This document shows positions 43,773 through 50,522 of a stretch of DNA of 64,000 nt, in pieces (within the stretch, counting starts at the first letter, position 1; each line of letters starts with the position of its first letter). The position numbers and the translations under genes were made by a program. The stretch spans positions 1,488,001 to 1,552,000 of the forward strand of contig CBDBIU010000004.1 of the NCBI GenBank assembly GCA_965206025.1, written 5' to 3'. Below the pieces are notes generated by a model. That model did no database searches. It saw only the letters and a program-made list of their open reading frames with translations, and was not told the DNA's origin. This stretch comes from G963668345 sp965206025. GTDB lineage: Bacteria; Acidobacteriota; Terriglobia; Bryobacterales; UBA6623.

Positions 43773-45023
43773 ATGAGTAAGGTACTCACCATCATGCTTG
43801 CCGGGGGGGCGGGAGAGAGGCTCTATCCGCTGACGAAAGACTGTGCCAAACCGGCCGTCCCCTTCGCCGGCGCCTACCGCATCATTGATATCACGCTTTC
43901 CAATTGCATTAACTCGGGTCTGCGGCAAATCTATATCCTGACGCAGCACAAAGCATTGACGCTCAACCGGCATATCCGTCGGGCGTGGAACATTCTCTCC
44001 CCCGAGATGGGTGAGTTTGTCGAGATCGTTCCGCCCACCAAGCGGGTCAGCGAGGACTGGTACCTGGGCACGGCGGACGCCGTGTTTCAGAACGCCCAGA
44101 GTATCGAGGCGGAGGGGTCGCCCTACACGCTGATCGTGGCCGCCGATCACGTGTACAAGATGAACTACCAGGCGATGCTGGATTGGCATTGCTCCCACGA
44201 GGCGGAAGTAACGGTGGGGACCACCCAGGTTTCCCCGGCCGAGGCGGCGCGTTTCGGAATCGTCGAAATTGATCCCGCGTTTCGCATTCGAAGGTTCGAG
44301 GAAAAACCGAGCCATAGCCATCCCAGCCGCTCGCGGTTCAATGCGCGCATGTGCAGCGCTTCAATGGGGATCTATCTGTTTACCACGCGCGCTTTATTGG
44401 AAGCTCTAGGGGAAGATCACTCTTCTACGAGCAGCTCACATGATTTCGGCGCGGACGTACTGCCGCGATTGGTCGAAAGCGGCCGCCGCGTCTGTGCTTT
44501 CGACTTCGCCGGAAACAGTCCGCGGGAGGTTCCCTATTGGCGGGACGTGGGAACCCTGGACGCCTACTACGAGGCGACCATGGGCCTCGTCTCGGTATCG
44601 CCGGAGTTCAATCTCTACGACGAGCAGTGGCCGCTGCGAACCGAACAGCCCGTTTACCCGCCGGCGAAGTTCGTTTTCGCCGAAGGAAGCCGCCGTATGG
44701 GCGTGGGCGTAAATTCCATGGTTTGCGCCGGGTGCATCGTATCGGGGGGGCGGGTGGTGAACAGCGTCTTATCGCCGGGAGTGCGGGTGAACAGCCATTC
44801 GGAGGTGGAAAGCTCGATCCTGTTCCGCAACGTCGTGGTCGGCCCCCACAGCCGGATTCGGCGGGCCATCATCGATAGTCGAGTGCGGCTGCCCGAGTAC
44901 ACGGAAATCGGCTTCGATGTCGAACAGGACCGCCGCAAGGGCCATTTCGTTACCGAGTCGGGAATCGTTGTCGTTCACTCCGCTTCGCCGGGAGTCGAAA
45001 AACAAGATCACGAGAACGGTTAA
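43773..45023 (+). CDS. glgC: Glucose-1-phosphate adenylyltransferase
   Basis: Makes ADP-glucose, the committed step of glycogen synthesis. The nucleotidyltransferase domain starts LTIMLAGGAGERLYPLTKDCAKPAVPFAGAYRIID, with the KP-AVPF motif, followed by WYLGTADAVFQNAQ, VAADHVYKMNY (metal Asp) and FEEKPSHSHP (glucose-1-phosphate Lys). A left-handed beta-helix ends the chain (VCAGCIVSGGRVVNSVLSPGVRVNSHSEVESSIL). 416 residues is typical. The allosteric N-terminal Arg/Lys pattern is simple. No glgA or glgB is adjacent, so it is probably a lone gene or regulated separately. Confidence 0.92.
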   Translation: MSKVLTIMLAGGAGERLYPLTKDCAKPAVPFAGAYRIIDITLSNCINSGLRQIYILTQHKALTLNRHIRRAWNILSPEMGEFVEIVPPTKRVSEDWYLGTADAVFQNAQSIEAEGSPYTLIVAADHVYKMNYQAMLDWHCSHEAEVTVGTTQVSPAEAARFGIVEIDPAFRIRRFEEKPSHSHPSRSRFNARMCSASMGIYLFTTRALLEALGEDHSSTSSSHDFGADVLPRLVESGRRVCAFDFAGNSPREVPYWRDVGTLDAYYEATMGLVSVSPEFNLYDEQWPLRTEQPVYPPAKFVFAEGSRRMGVGVNSMVCAGCIVSGGRVVNSVLSPGVRVNSHSEVESSILFRNVVVGPHSRIRRAIIDSRVRLPEYTEIGFDVEQDRRKGHFVTESGIVVVHSASPGVEKQDHENG

Positions 45024-45025
45024 CG

Positions 45026-45172
45026 CGCGTTTCTCACCACTGTCGCGGCGGTGGGGGCAAAAAGCCCGGTGGCCATGGCTCACCCGCGAAAAATACGCCT
45101 CCGAGCGGCGCGCGCCTTACCCTGACGGGGATCGCACGCACTTCGCTCTCCCGGTGGTAAGAAGGAACGGCT
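45026..45172. repeat. Hybrid CTAG-type repeat
   Basis: The left part (GCGCGTTTCTCACCACTGTC, then GGCCATGGCTC) is subfamily B. The right part (GAGCGGCGCGCGCCTTACCC, GCACGCACTTCGCTC) is the reverse of the subfamily-A left end. Two family members appear to have recombined. Confidence 0.55.
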
Positions 45173-45184
45173 GGAAACGGCTTT

Positions 45185-45475
45185 TCATCTGTCCGCGGTC
45201 GCCCCGTCGATCAACTCTACATGATCGACGACCCCGATAATGGCGGCGTCGATCGGGGTTTGAAGCCGCTCGATAGCGGTCGTCGCCGCCCAGCCGTCGG
45301 TGGCTAAAAGTACTTGATCGCCGATGCCGGCGTCGACCGAGTCTACGGCCAGGACAGGCGCGCCGCGCTGGTTGCCCTCGAGGTCAAGCGGGGCGACAAC
45401 CAGCAGTTTCAAATCTTCGTGACTGGGGTGTTTGCGCGTGGCGACCACTTCGGCGACCACCCGGCCGAGCAGCAT
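45185..45475 (-). CDS. Bacterial microcompartment vertex protein (EutN/CcmL, BMC-P), copy 3
   Basis: 96 residues from ATG 45475: MLLGRVVAEVVATRKHPSHEDLKLLVV, then VLAVDSVDAGIGDQVLLATDG and DAAIIGVVDHVEL. This is the OB-like fold of EutN/CcmL pentamers that cap the vertices of the protein shell. The longer frame starts inside the previous gene; ATG 45475 follows its stop at one base spacing. Last gene of the operon. Three different vertex paralogs in a row are characteristic of the fucose/rhamnose-degrading BMC type described in Planctomycetes and Verrucomicrobia and found in some Acidobacteria. Confidence 0.9.
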   Translation of the reverse strand: MLLGRVVAEVVATRKHPSHEDLKLLVVAPLDLEGNQRGAPVLAVDSVDAGIGDQVLLATDGWAATTAIERLQTPIDAAIIGVVDHVELIDGATADR

Positions 45476-45476
45476 C

Positions 45477-45752
45477 TTAGCGACCGCCTCGTTGATCGAT
45501 CGAGTCGACGATGCCGACGACAGCCGCATCCACGCCTACTTTGTCGGGAAGAAACGCGTAAACGGCTTCGCCCCCGCTGCTCCAATAGATTCTTTCGCCC
45601 GCCCCCGCGCCGACGGCATCCACCGCGATCAGTGGCCGTCCGGTATCGTCGCCTTCCACCGTGATCGGTTGAATCACCAGCAGCTTGCGGCCTTCGAGGT
45701 GCTCGCTCTTGACCGTAGCCCAAACCCGCCCTACTACTCGGCCCAGGCGCAT
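45477..45752 (-). CDS. Bacterial microcompartment vertex protein (EutN/CcmL, BMC-P), copy 2
   Basis: 91 residues: MRLGRVVGRVWATVKSEHLEGRKLLVIQPI, LIAVDAVGAGAGERIYWSSGGEAVYAF, VDAAVVGIVDSID. Another pentameric shell vertex protein, clearly diverged from its neighbours, so the three are not recent duplicates. Its sequence is the closest of the three to the classical CcmL/EutN phrase EGRKLLVIQP. It lies about 100 bases downstream of copy 1 and one base from copy 3. Confidence 0.92.
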   Translation of the reverse strand: MRLGRVVGRVWATVKSEHLEGRKLLVIQPITVEGDDTGRPLIAVDAVGAGAGERIYWSSGGEAVYAFLPDKVGVDAAVVGIVDSIDQRGGR

Positions 45753-45855
45753 TGACCATTCCCTGAAAAACTCGCCGCCCCGAGCAATTCCGGCGGAGGT
45801 GCCATTCGCTTTAACAAGCCCACAGGCGGGCTAGGCAACCAACGGGCGCGGCACA

Positions 45856-46137
45856 CTATGGTTCGTCCCCGGAGTCAAGGTCCAGTTCGTCGACGATGCC
45901 GATGATCGCCGCATCGACCGGGCTGTCCTTGCACCCTCTCGCCAGACGCGCCGAGCCGCCCGAGACGGCGATCACCTTTTCGCGGTACCCCGCCCCGACG
46001 GTATCGACGGCGATCACGTACCCCGGCTGGTCGTCCCCTTCCGGCGAAACGTAGCGCAGCACGAGCAGCTTTTTCCCTTCCAGCCGCTCGTCCTTGCGGG
46101 TGGCGACAACAGTACCGACGACGCGGGCTAGTAGCAT
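45856..46137 (-). CDS. Bacterial microcompartment vertex protein (EutN/CcmL, BMC-P), copy 1
   Basis: 93 residues: MLLARVVGTVVATRKDERLEGKKLLVLRYV, YVIAVDTVGAGYREKVIAVSGGSARLA, DAAIIGIVDELDL. First vertex paralog after the hexameric shell gene (23-base gap). The usual pore-region Gly-Ala-Gly after DTV is present. The acidic C-terminal tail LDSGDEP is an individual feature. Confidence 0.92.
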   Translation of the reverse strand: MLLARVVGTVVATRKDERLEGKKLLVLRYVSPEGDDQPGYVIAVDTVGAGYREKVIAVSGGSARLARGCKDSPVDAAIIGIVDELDLDSGDEP

Positions 46138-46160
46138 CGAGAGCGTCCTCTAAGAAGGCC

Positions 46161-46451
46161 TTACTTGCCGGCCTTCGGGGGTGAAATCGCGAAAACGTCA
46201 CTCAGGTTGCTATGCGGACGTGGGATGACGTGCACCGCAATCAGCTCACCAACCCGGCGGGCCGCTGCGGCGCCGGCGTCGGTCGCAGCCTTGACGGCAG
46301 CGACGTCTCCACGACACAAAATGGTGACGTAACCGGACCCGATCTTCTCCCAGCCCACCAAGATGACGTTGGCCGACTTGACCATCGCATCGGAGGCTTC
46401 AATCAGCGACACCATGCCTCGCGTCTCAATCATTCCAAGGGCTTCACCCAT
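46161..46451 (-). CDS. Bacterial microcompartment hexameric shell protein (BMC-H)
   Basis: 96 residues with the single BMC fold of PduA/EutM: EALGMIETRGMVSLIEASDAMVKSANV, the pore loop EKIGSGYVT (residues 35-43) and CRGDVAAVKAATDAGAAAARRVGEL. Hexamers tile the facets of the shell, and the IGSG pore passes small substrates. Only one BMC-H and no BMC-T gene are present in this window, whereas complete loci usually have more. It sits 8 bases downstream of the aldolase gene and 23 bases upstream of the first vertex gene, so it is co-transcribed. Confidence 0.96.
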   Translation of the reverse strand: MGEALGMIETRGMVSLIEASDAMVKSANVILVGWEKIGSGYVTILCRGDVAAVKAATDAGAAAARRVGELIAVHVIPRPHSNLSDVFAISPPKAGK

Positions 46452-46459
46452 TTATTTTC

Positions 46460-47254
46460 CTATCCTCCCTTTTCCCGCATCGCTTCCTCCACGAGTCGGA
46501 TCAGCTCATCGCGGGTCACTGTAAATCGTTGTCGTCCATCCGCCGGGGCGGCGGCGATTGGCGTGTCCTCCGCCGCGACCGGACATCCCGGCTGCGCTGC
46601 CGCTGAGGATTCGACGCCATAACGCCCTCGGGACTCGAACAGCTTGTCGACTTCCTTCCGCGGCAGGGTTTTCGCTCCGCCCAGCATCTCGGCGACCAAA
46701 TTAATTCGCGCGAAGTGTTCCACCGTCTCCATGCGGAAGAAAGCCTGATAGATGTCCTTCCCATAGCTGACCGAACCGTGATTGGCCAGCAAGATTGCAT
46801 CGTGCTTCGGAATCAGCGGCAGCATCGGCTCCGTCAACTCCGGCGTGCCGGGCAGCCCGTAGGCGGCCAGCGGCACACAGCCCAACCCGATGACCACCTC
46901 CGGCAACAGCGCCTTACTGAGCGACAGTCCCGCGGCGGCGAATCCGGTGGCGACCGGCGTGTGCGCGTGGACCACCGCTTGCACGTCCGGACGCATCTTG
47001 TAGATCACCAGATGCATCAGGATTTCAGACGTCCTCTCCAGACGCCCGGAAACCTTGTTGCCCTCGTAATCGACGATGATCAAATCGTCGGGGCGCATCA
47101 TTCCCTTGCTCACACCCGTGGGCGTGGCAAGAATCCGCTCGCCATCTAGTCGAATGGTGATGTTGCCGTCATTGGCGGCCACCCAACCTTTTTGGTGAAC
47201 GAGGCGGCCAACGTCGACAATGTCTTGCCGATGCTCCCGCTCGGTTTTGACCAT
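46460..47254 (-). CDS. Class II aldolase (fuculose/rhamnulose-phosphate type) with encapsulation peptide
   Basis: Zinc aldolase of the FucA/RhaD class that would split L-fuculose- or L-rhamnulose-1-phosphate into dihydroxyacetone phosphate and lactaldehyde. Catalytic Glu 77 (RTSEILMH), zinc ligands His 96 and His 98 (VVHAHTP) and His 159 (LANHGSV) are in place. Residues 215-240 form an Ala/Pro linker, and 248-263 (RDELIRLVEEAMREKG) form an amphipathic helix, the typical encapsulation peptide that targets cargo into a microcompartment. This identifies the shell as a lactaldehyde-handling type. First gene of the operon; GAGGTCGC precedes the ATG. The downstream aldehyde dehydrogenase, phosphotransacylase and kinase are not in this window. 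Confidence 0.92.
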   Translation of the reverse strand: MVKTEREHRQDIVDVGRLVHQKGWVAANDGNITIRLDGERILATPTGVSKGMMRPDDLIIVDYEGNKVSGRLERTSEILMHLVIYKMRPDVQAVVHAHTPVATGFAAAGLSLSKALLPEVVIGLGCVPLAAYGLPGTPELTEPMLPLIPKHDAILLANHGSVSYGKDIYQAFFRMETVEHFARINLVAEMLGGAKTLPRKEVDKLFESRGRYGVESSAAAQPGCPVAAEDTPIAAAPADGRQRFTVTRDELIRLVEEAMREKGG

Positions 47255-47264
47255 GCGACCTCGT

Positions 47265-47294
47265 ATCCTAACGTGGGGAGCGAGCGCTTGTAAA
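47265..47294 (-). promoter_or_regulatory. Possible promoter of the microcompartment operon
   Basis: On the minus strand TTTACA (47294-47289), 18 bases, TAGGAT (47270-47265). The -35 directly abuts the target duplication of the IS at 47300, so the IS has replaced everything upstream of it. The -10 lies close to the ATG (10 bases), which makes the assignment doubtful unless the leader is very short. Confidence 0.3.
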
Positions 47295-47299
47295 GCAAG

Positions 47300-48870
47300 A
47301 GTCTTGTCTCATGCAAGATGAGTCTGAACGAGGAGTTTGTTTCTCACACAAGATGAGCCTGAAGGATCGGGGAGTGGGCATGCTGGGAATTGACTATCCA
47401 AGTGCAAAACACCAGCAAGCTGAACCTGCAACAGATCCAGCAGTTTCTCCACTCCAGCGAGGAGATTCGATTCAAAGGCAAAGGGCGGGCCGAGATCTAC
47501 ACGTGGGTGGCGCGCACGCTTCGCCAGCACGGCTACAGCCGCCAAAACCGCGCCGACAAAGGGCTGCTGCGGCAGTATCTGGTCAAGATGACCGGACTGA
47601 GCCGGGCGCAAATCACGCGGCTGATCCAGCAGTACCGGCAGGGCGGAGAACTCCAACCCGCCCGCTACCGGCGGCATCGCTTTGCCCGCAAGTACACGCC
47701 CGCCGACGTCGAACTGCTGGCGGCGGTGGACGAGGCCCACGAAACCCTCAGCGGCCCGGCCACGCGCAAGATCCTCGAGCGGGAATACCAGCAGTACCAG
47801 CAGCGCGAATACGAGCGGCTGGCGGGGATCTCGGTGGCCCAGATCTATCGCCTGCGGCGGCGCAGAGCCTACCGCCAGCGGCGGCTGCATTTCACCAAGA
47901 CCCGGCCCACGGCGGTGTCGATCGGCGAGCGGCGCCGGCCCGACCCGCAAGGCCAACCCGGCTTTCTGCGAGTGGATACGGTGCATCAAGGGGATCGCGA
48001 TGGCGTCAAGGGCGTCTACCACATCAATGCCGTGGATGAAGTCACCCAGTGGCAAGTGGTCGGCGCCACGCCCGCGATCAGTGAAGCCTGGCTGGAGCCG
48101 TTGCTGAAAGCCATGATCGAGCAGTTTCCCTTTCGTATCCGCGGCTTCCATTCCGACAACGGCAGCGAGTTCCTCAATCGCACGGTGGAGAAGCTATTGA
48201 ACAAGCTGCTGATCGAACAGACCAAGTCGCGTCCGCGGCACTCCAACGACAACGGCTTGGTGGAATCGAAAAACGGCGCGGTGATCCGCAAACACATGGG
48301 ATATACGTACATCGCGGCGCCGCACGCGGGGCGCATCCAGCGCTTCTACCAACAGCACTTCAATCCCTATTTGAACTTCCACCGGCCCTGCGGACAGCCC
48401 GAGATCAAGACCGACGCCAAAGGCAAGCAGAAGCGGGTGTACCGCCACTACCAGACGCCTTGGGAATCTTTCGAGAAGTTGCCCGAGGCCGCCAGCTATC
48501 TCAAGCCAGGGCAGAGGCTGGAGGCTCTGGGCCGCATTGCCCAGGCCGAAAGCGACACGGCGGCGGCCCGCCGGATGCAGCGAGCCAAGCAGAAGCTGTT
48601 TGCCAGTTTCCGTTCCGCGAACACGCCGTGCTGAACAGCAGGAAGAGGGCTGTGGAAATGACGGGCGATGGAAAACGAGGAAAACCAAAACCAGGTTTCC
48701 CTTCGTTTCCCACCGCCCTTGGAAATCGCTCCGCGATTCCCACAATCCCACAACCCCGACGACGATTCTCCCCTTCCCAAAACTCAAAATCAAAAAGCCC
48801 GAAAGGAGCCCCAGCGACTCAAAAAGCCCCAACCCCCGTCTTCAGGCTCATCCTTCGATGAGAAAATGCT
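47300..48870 (+). mobile_element. Insertion sequence with rve transposase in the BMC/tilS divergent region
   Basis: Imperfect terminal inverted repeats of about 29 bases: left AGTCTTGTCTCATGCAAGAT, right (reversed) AGCATTTTCTCATCGAAGGA, both continuing ATGAGyCTGAA; the left end has a second copy of the TCTCAyrCAAGATGAG motif at 47343. GCAAG flanks it on both sides (47295-47299 and 48871-48875), a 5-bp target duplication. 1571 bp including about 230 bases of noncoding DNA after the transposase. I tentatively compare it with the IS1202/ISNCY-type group. Confidence 0.85.
47390..48634 (+). CDS. DDE/rve transposase (IS1202-like)
   Basis: 414 residues. N-terminal HTH region (MTGLSRAQITRLIQQYRQGG, then ISVAQIYRLRRRRAYRQ). 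The integrase core has Asp in FLRVDTVHQGD, Asp in GFHSDNGSEFLN and Glu in NDNGLVESKNGAVIRKHMGY, followed by the family-typical NPYLNFHRPCGQPE and a Lys-rich C-terminus. The VDTVHQGDRDGVKGVYHINAVDE phrasing is common in single-orf IS elements of environmental bacteria. Complete and in frame. Confidence 0.92.
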   Translation: MTIQVQNTSKLNLQQIQQFLHSSEEIRFKGKGRAEIYTWVARTLRQHGYSRQNRADKGLLRQYLVKMTGLSRAQITRLIQQYRQGGELQPARYRRHRFARKYTPADVELLAAVDEAHETLSGPATRKILEREYQQYQQREYERLAGISVAQIYRLRRRRAYRQRRLHFTKTRPTAVSIGERRRPDPQGQPGFLRVDTVHQGDRDGVKGVYHINAVDEVTQWQVVGATPAISEAWLEPLLKAMIEQFPFRIRGFHSDNGSEFLNRTVEKLLNKLLIEQTKSRPRHSNDNGLVESKNGAVIRKHMGYTYIAAPHAGRIQRFYQQHFNPYLNFHRPCGQPEIKTDAKGKQKRVYRHYQTPWESFEKLPEAASYLKPGQRLEALGRIAQAESDTAAARRMQRAKQKLFASFRSANTPC

Positions 48871-48973
48871 GCAAGGACGGGCCTGGAACTCCCAGATGCA
48901 TCGGAGGGGGCTGCCGCGGTTCTCCATGGTTATGGCGAACGCGCCTCTGAAAACGAAAGGCTACAATGACATC

Positions 48974-50449
48974 GTGATTCGCCAAGCCGCACAGACCATC
49001 GCCCGCTACGGCATGCTCGACGCCGGAGACCGCGTGGCCGTCGCCGTTTCCGGGGGCCCAGACTCGGTAGCGCTGCTCGAATGCCTGCGCGAGCTCGCCC
49101 CACAACTCGGCATCACGCTCGCGGTAGCGCACCTCAACCACCAGCTTCGCGGACCCGAGTCCGGCGAGGACGAGCAGTTCGTCCGGCGATTGGCTCGCCG
49201 CCGCCGCCTGAAATTCGTCTCTAAGAGGGTGGATATCGCAGGCCAGGCGCGCGAAAGCGGCGAAAACATCGAGCAACTGGGGCGTAGTTTCCGATATGAG
49301 TTTTTTGGCGAGTTGGTTCGCCGAGGGCAATTCGACAAGGTGGCGGTCGGGCATACGCTTTCCGACCAGGCTGAAACGGTGCTTTTTCGGCTGCTGCGAG
49401 GCTCGGGAACCGCCGGGCTGTCCGGAATTCGGCCCGTGCTCGAAAACAAGGTAGTGCGACCGATGATCGAGGTTACCCGAGAGCAAGTCATGGGGTATCT
49501 GAGGACGGGTGGCCACAAATGGCGCGATGACTCGAGCAATCAAGATCCCCGCTTTGACCGCAACAGAATTCGGTATGAGCTTTTGCCGCGGCTCAGCGAG
49601 GGCTGGAACCCCAATCTTTCCGGGACTTTAGCCCAGATCGCCGAATGGGCGCAGGGGGAAGAGAGTTATTGGCAGGGCGTGTTGCCGGCCATGGCCGAGC
49701 GCTATCTCGAATCGAAGAGCGACGGCATCTACTTCCAAGCCGCGGAGATGACGGCCCTGCCCGTCGCAGTGGCACGCAGATTGCTGCGCGTGGCAGTCGA
49801 TAGGGCCCGCGGGAACCTGACGGGCATCAGCTTTGAGCACATCGAGGCCCTGCGGGGGCTGGCGGCCCGGCGCCGGGGAAACGGGAGATCGCACATTCCG
49901 GATTTGGAGGCTATCCGGTCGTTCGATCAGATCCGACTGGCTCGCTTTTCTCGGGAACCGGAACCTTACTCGCGGAGACAGTGTATCCTAGTACACGCCC
50001 CGGGTTCTTTTAAGCTACCCTGGGGGTCCTCCTTAGTCGTTCTCAAGAGATACACCCGAGAGAACTTTCAGGGGAAAGAGCGTTATAATGGAAGGTGTCA
50101 CGGCCTAATTGACTGGGAAAAAGTCCCCAAACCGCTTAAGTTGCGTAGTTGGAGGGCGGGAGACCGCTACCATCCGCGGGGTCGGAAGGGGGCTAAGAAG
50201 CTCAAAACGCTGTTTCAGGAGCGCAAGATCGCGGTCTGGGAACGGCCCCGGTGGCCGGTGATCGCCGCGGTCTCAGCCGAGCCGGCAGAGGCCCGGGTGG
50301 AACCCGGCGAGCGTGAAGTTGTCGTGTGGGCGCGTGGTTTTGGGCCGTCAGTGGAATTTGCGGCGGACGATAATAGCCGCATCGTCGTGGACATTACCGA
50401 GTACGCTTCAGGTGGCGACGGCGAAATAGGAATCGAATCAGGAACCTAG
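48974..50449 (+). CDS. tilS: tRNA(Ile)-lysidine synthase TilS
   Basis: Attaches lysine to C34 of tRNA-Ile2 so that it reads AUA. The PP-loop motif SGGPDS lies about residues 25-30, followed by VAHLNHQLRGPESGEDEQFV, VAVGHTLSDQAETVLFRLLRGSGTAGL and RDDSSNQDPRFDRNRIR, all diagnostic, and the C-terminal domain (LRSWRAGDRYHPRGRKGAKKLKTLFQERK). GTG 48974 is preferred because it leaves the usual ~24 residues before the PP-loop (VIRQAAQTIARYGML); ATG codons at 48926 and 48932 are alternatives. The longer frame upstream reads through IS DNA. ftsH follows on the same strand, as in many bacteria. Confidence 0.92.
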   Translation: MIRQAAQTIARYGMLDAGDRVAVAVSGGPDSVALLECLRELAPQLGITLAVAHLNHQLRGPESGEDEQFVRRLARRRRLKFVSKRVDIAGQARESGENIEQLGRSFRYEFFGELVRRGQFDKVAVGHTLSDQAETVLFRLLRGSGTAGLSGIRPVLENKVVRPMIEVTREQVMGYLRTGGHKWRDDSSNQDPRFDRNRIRYELLPRLSEGWNPNLSGTLAQIAEWAQGEESYWQGVLPAMAERYLESKSDGIYFQAAEMTALPVAVARRLLRVAVDRARGNLTGISFEHIEALRGLAARRRGNGRSHIPDLEAIRSFDQIRLARFSREPEPYSRRQCILVHAPGSFKLPWGSSLVVLKRYTRENFQGKERYNGRCHGLIDWEKVPKPLKLRSWRAGDRYHPRGRKGAKKLKTLFQERKIAVWERPRWPVIAAVSAEPAEARVEPGEREVVVWARGFGPSVEFAADDNSRIVVDITEYASGGDGEIGIESGT

Positions 50450-50522
50450 CGCGTCTATAGGAGTAGGTTTAGAGGAATAGACTGCCCTCTCCGGGGTGAG
50501 TGGACACTAGAGGAATGCGATC

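Noticed and set aside
45185..48870. The BMC operon as the surviving tail of a longer operon truncated by the upstream IS.
   Set aside because: The IS has matching GCAAG target duplications, so simple insertion occurred. Before it, the operon already faced tilS at about 145 bases.
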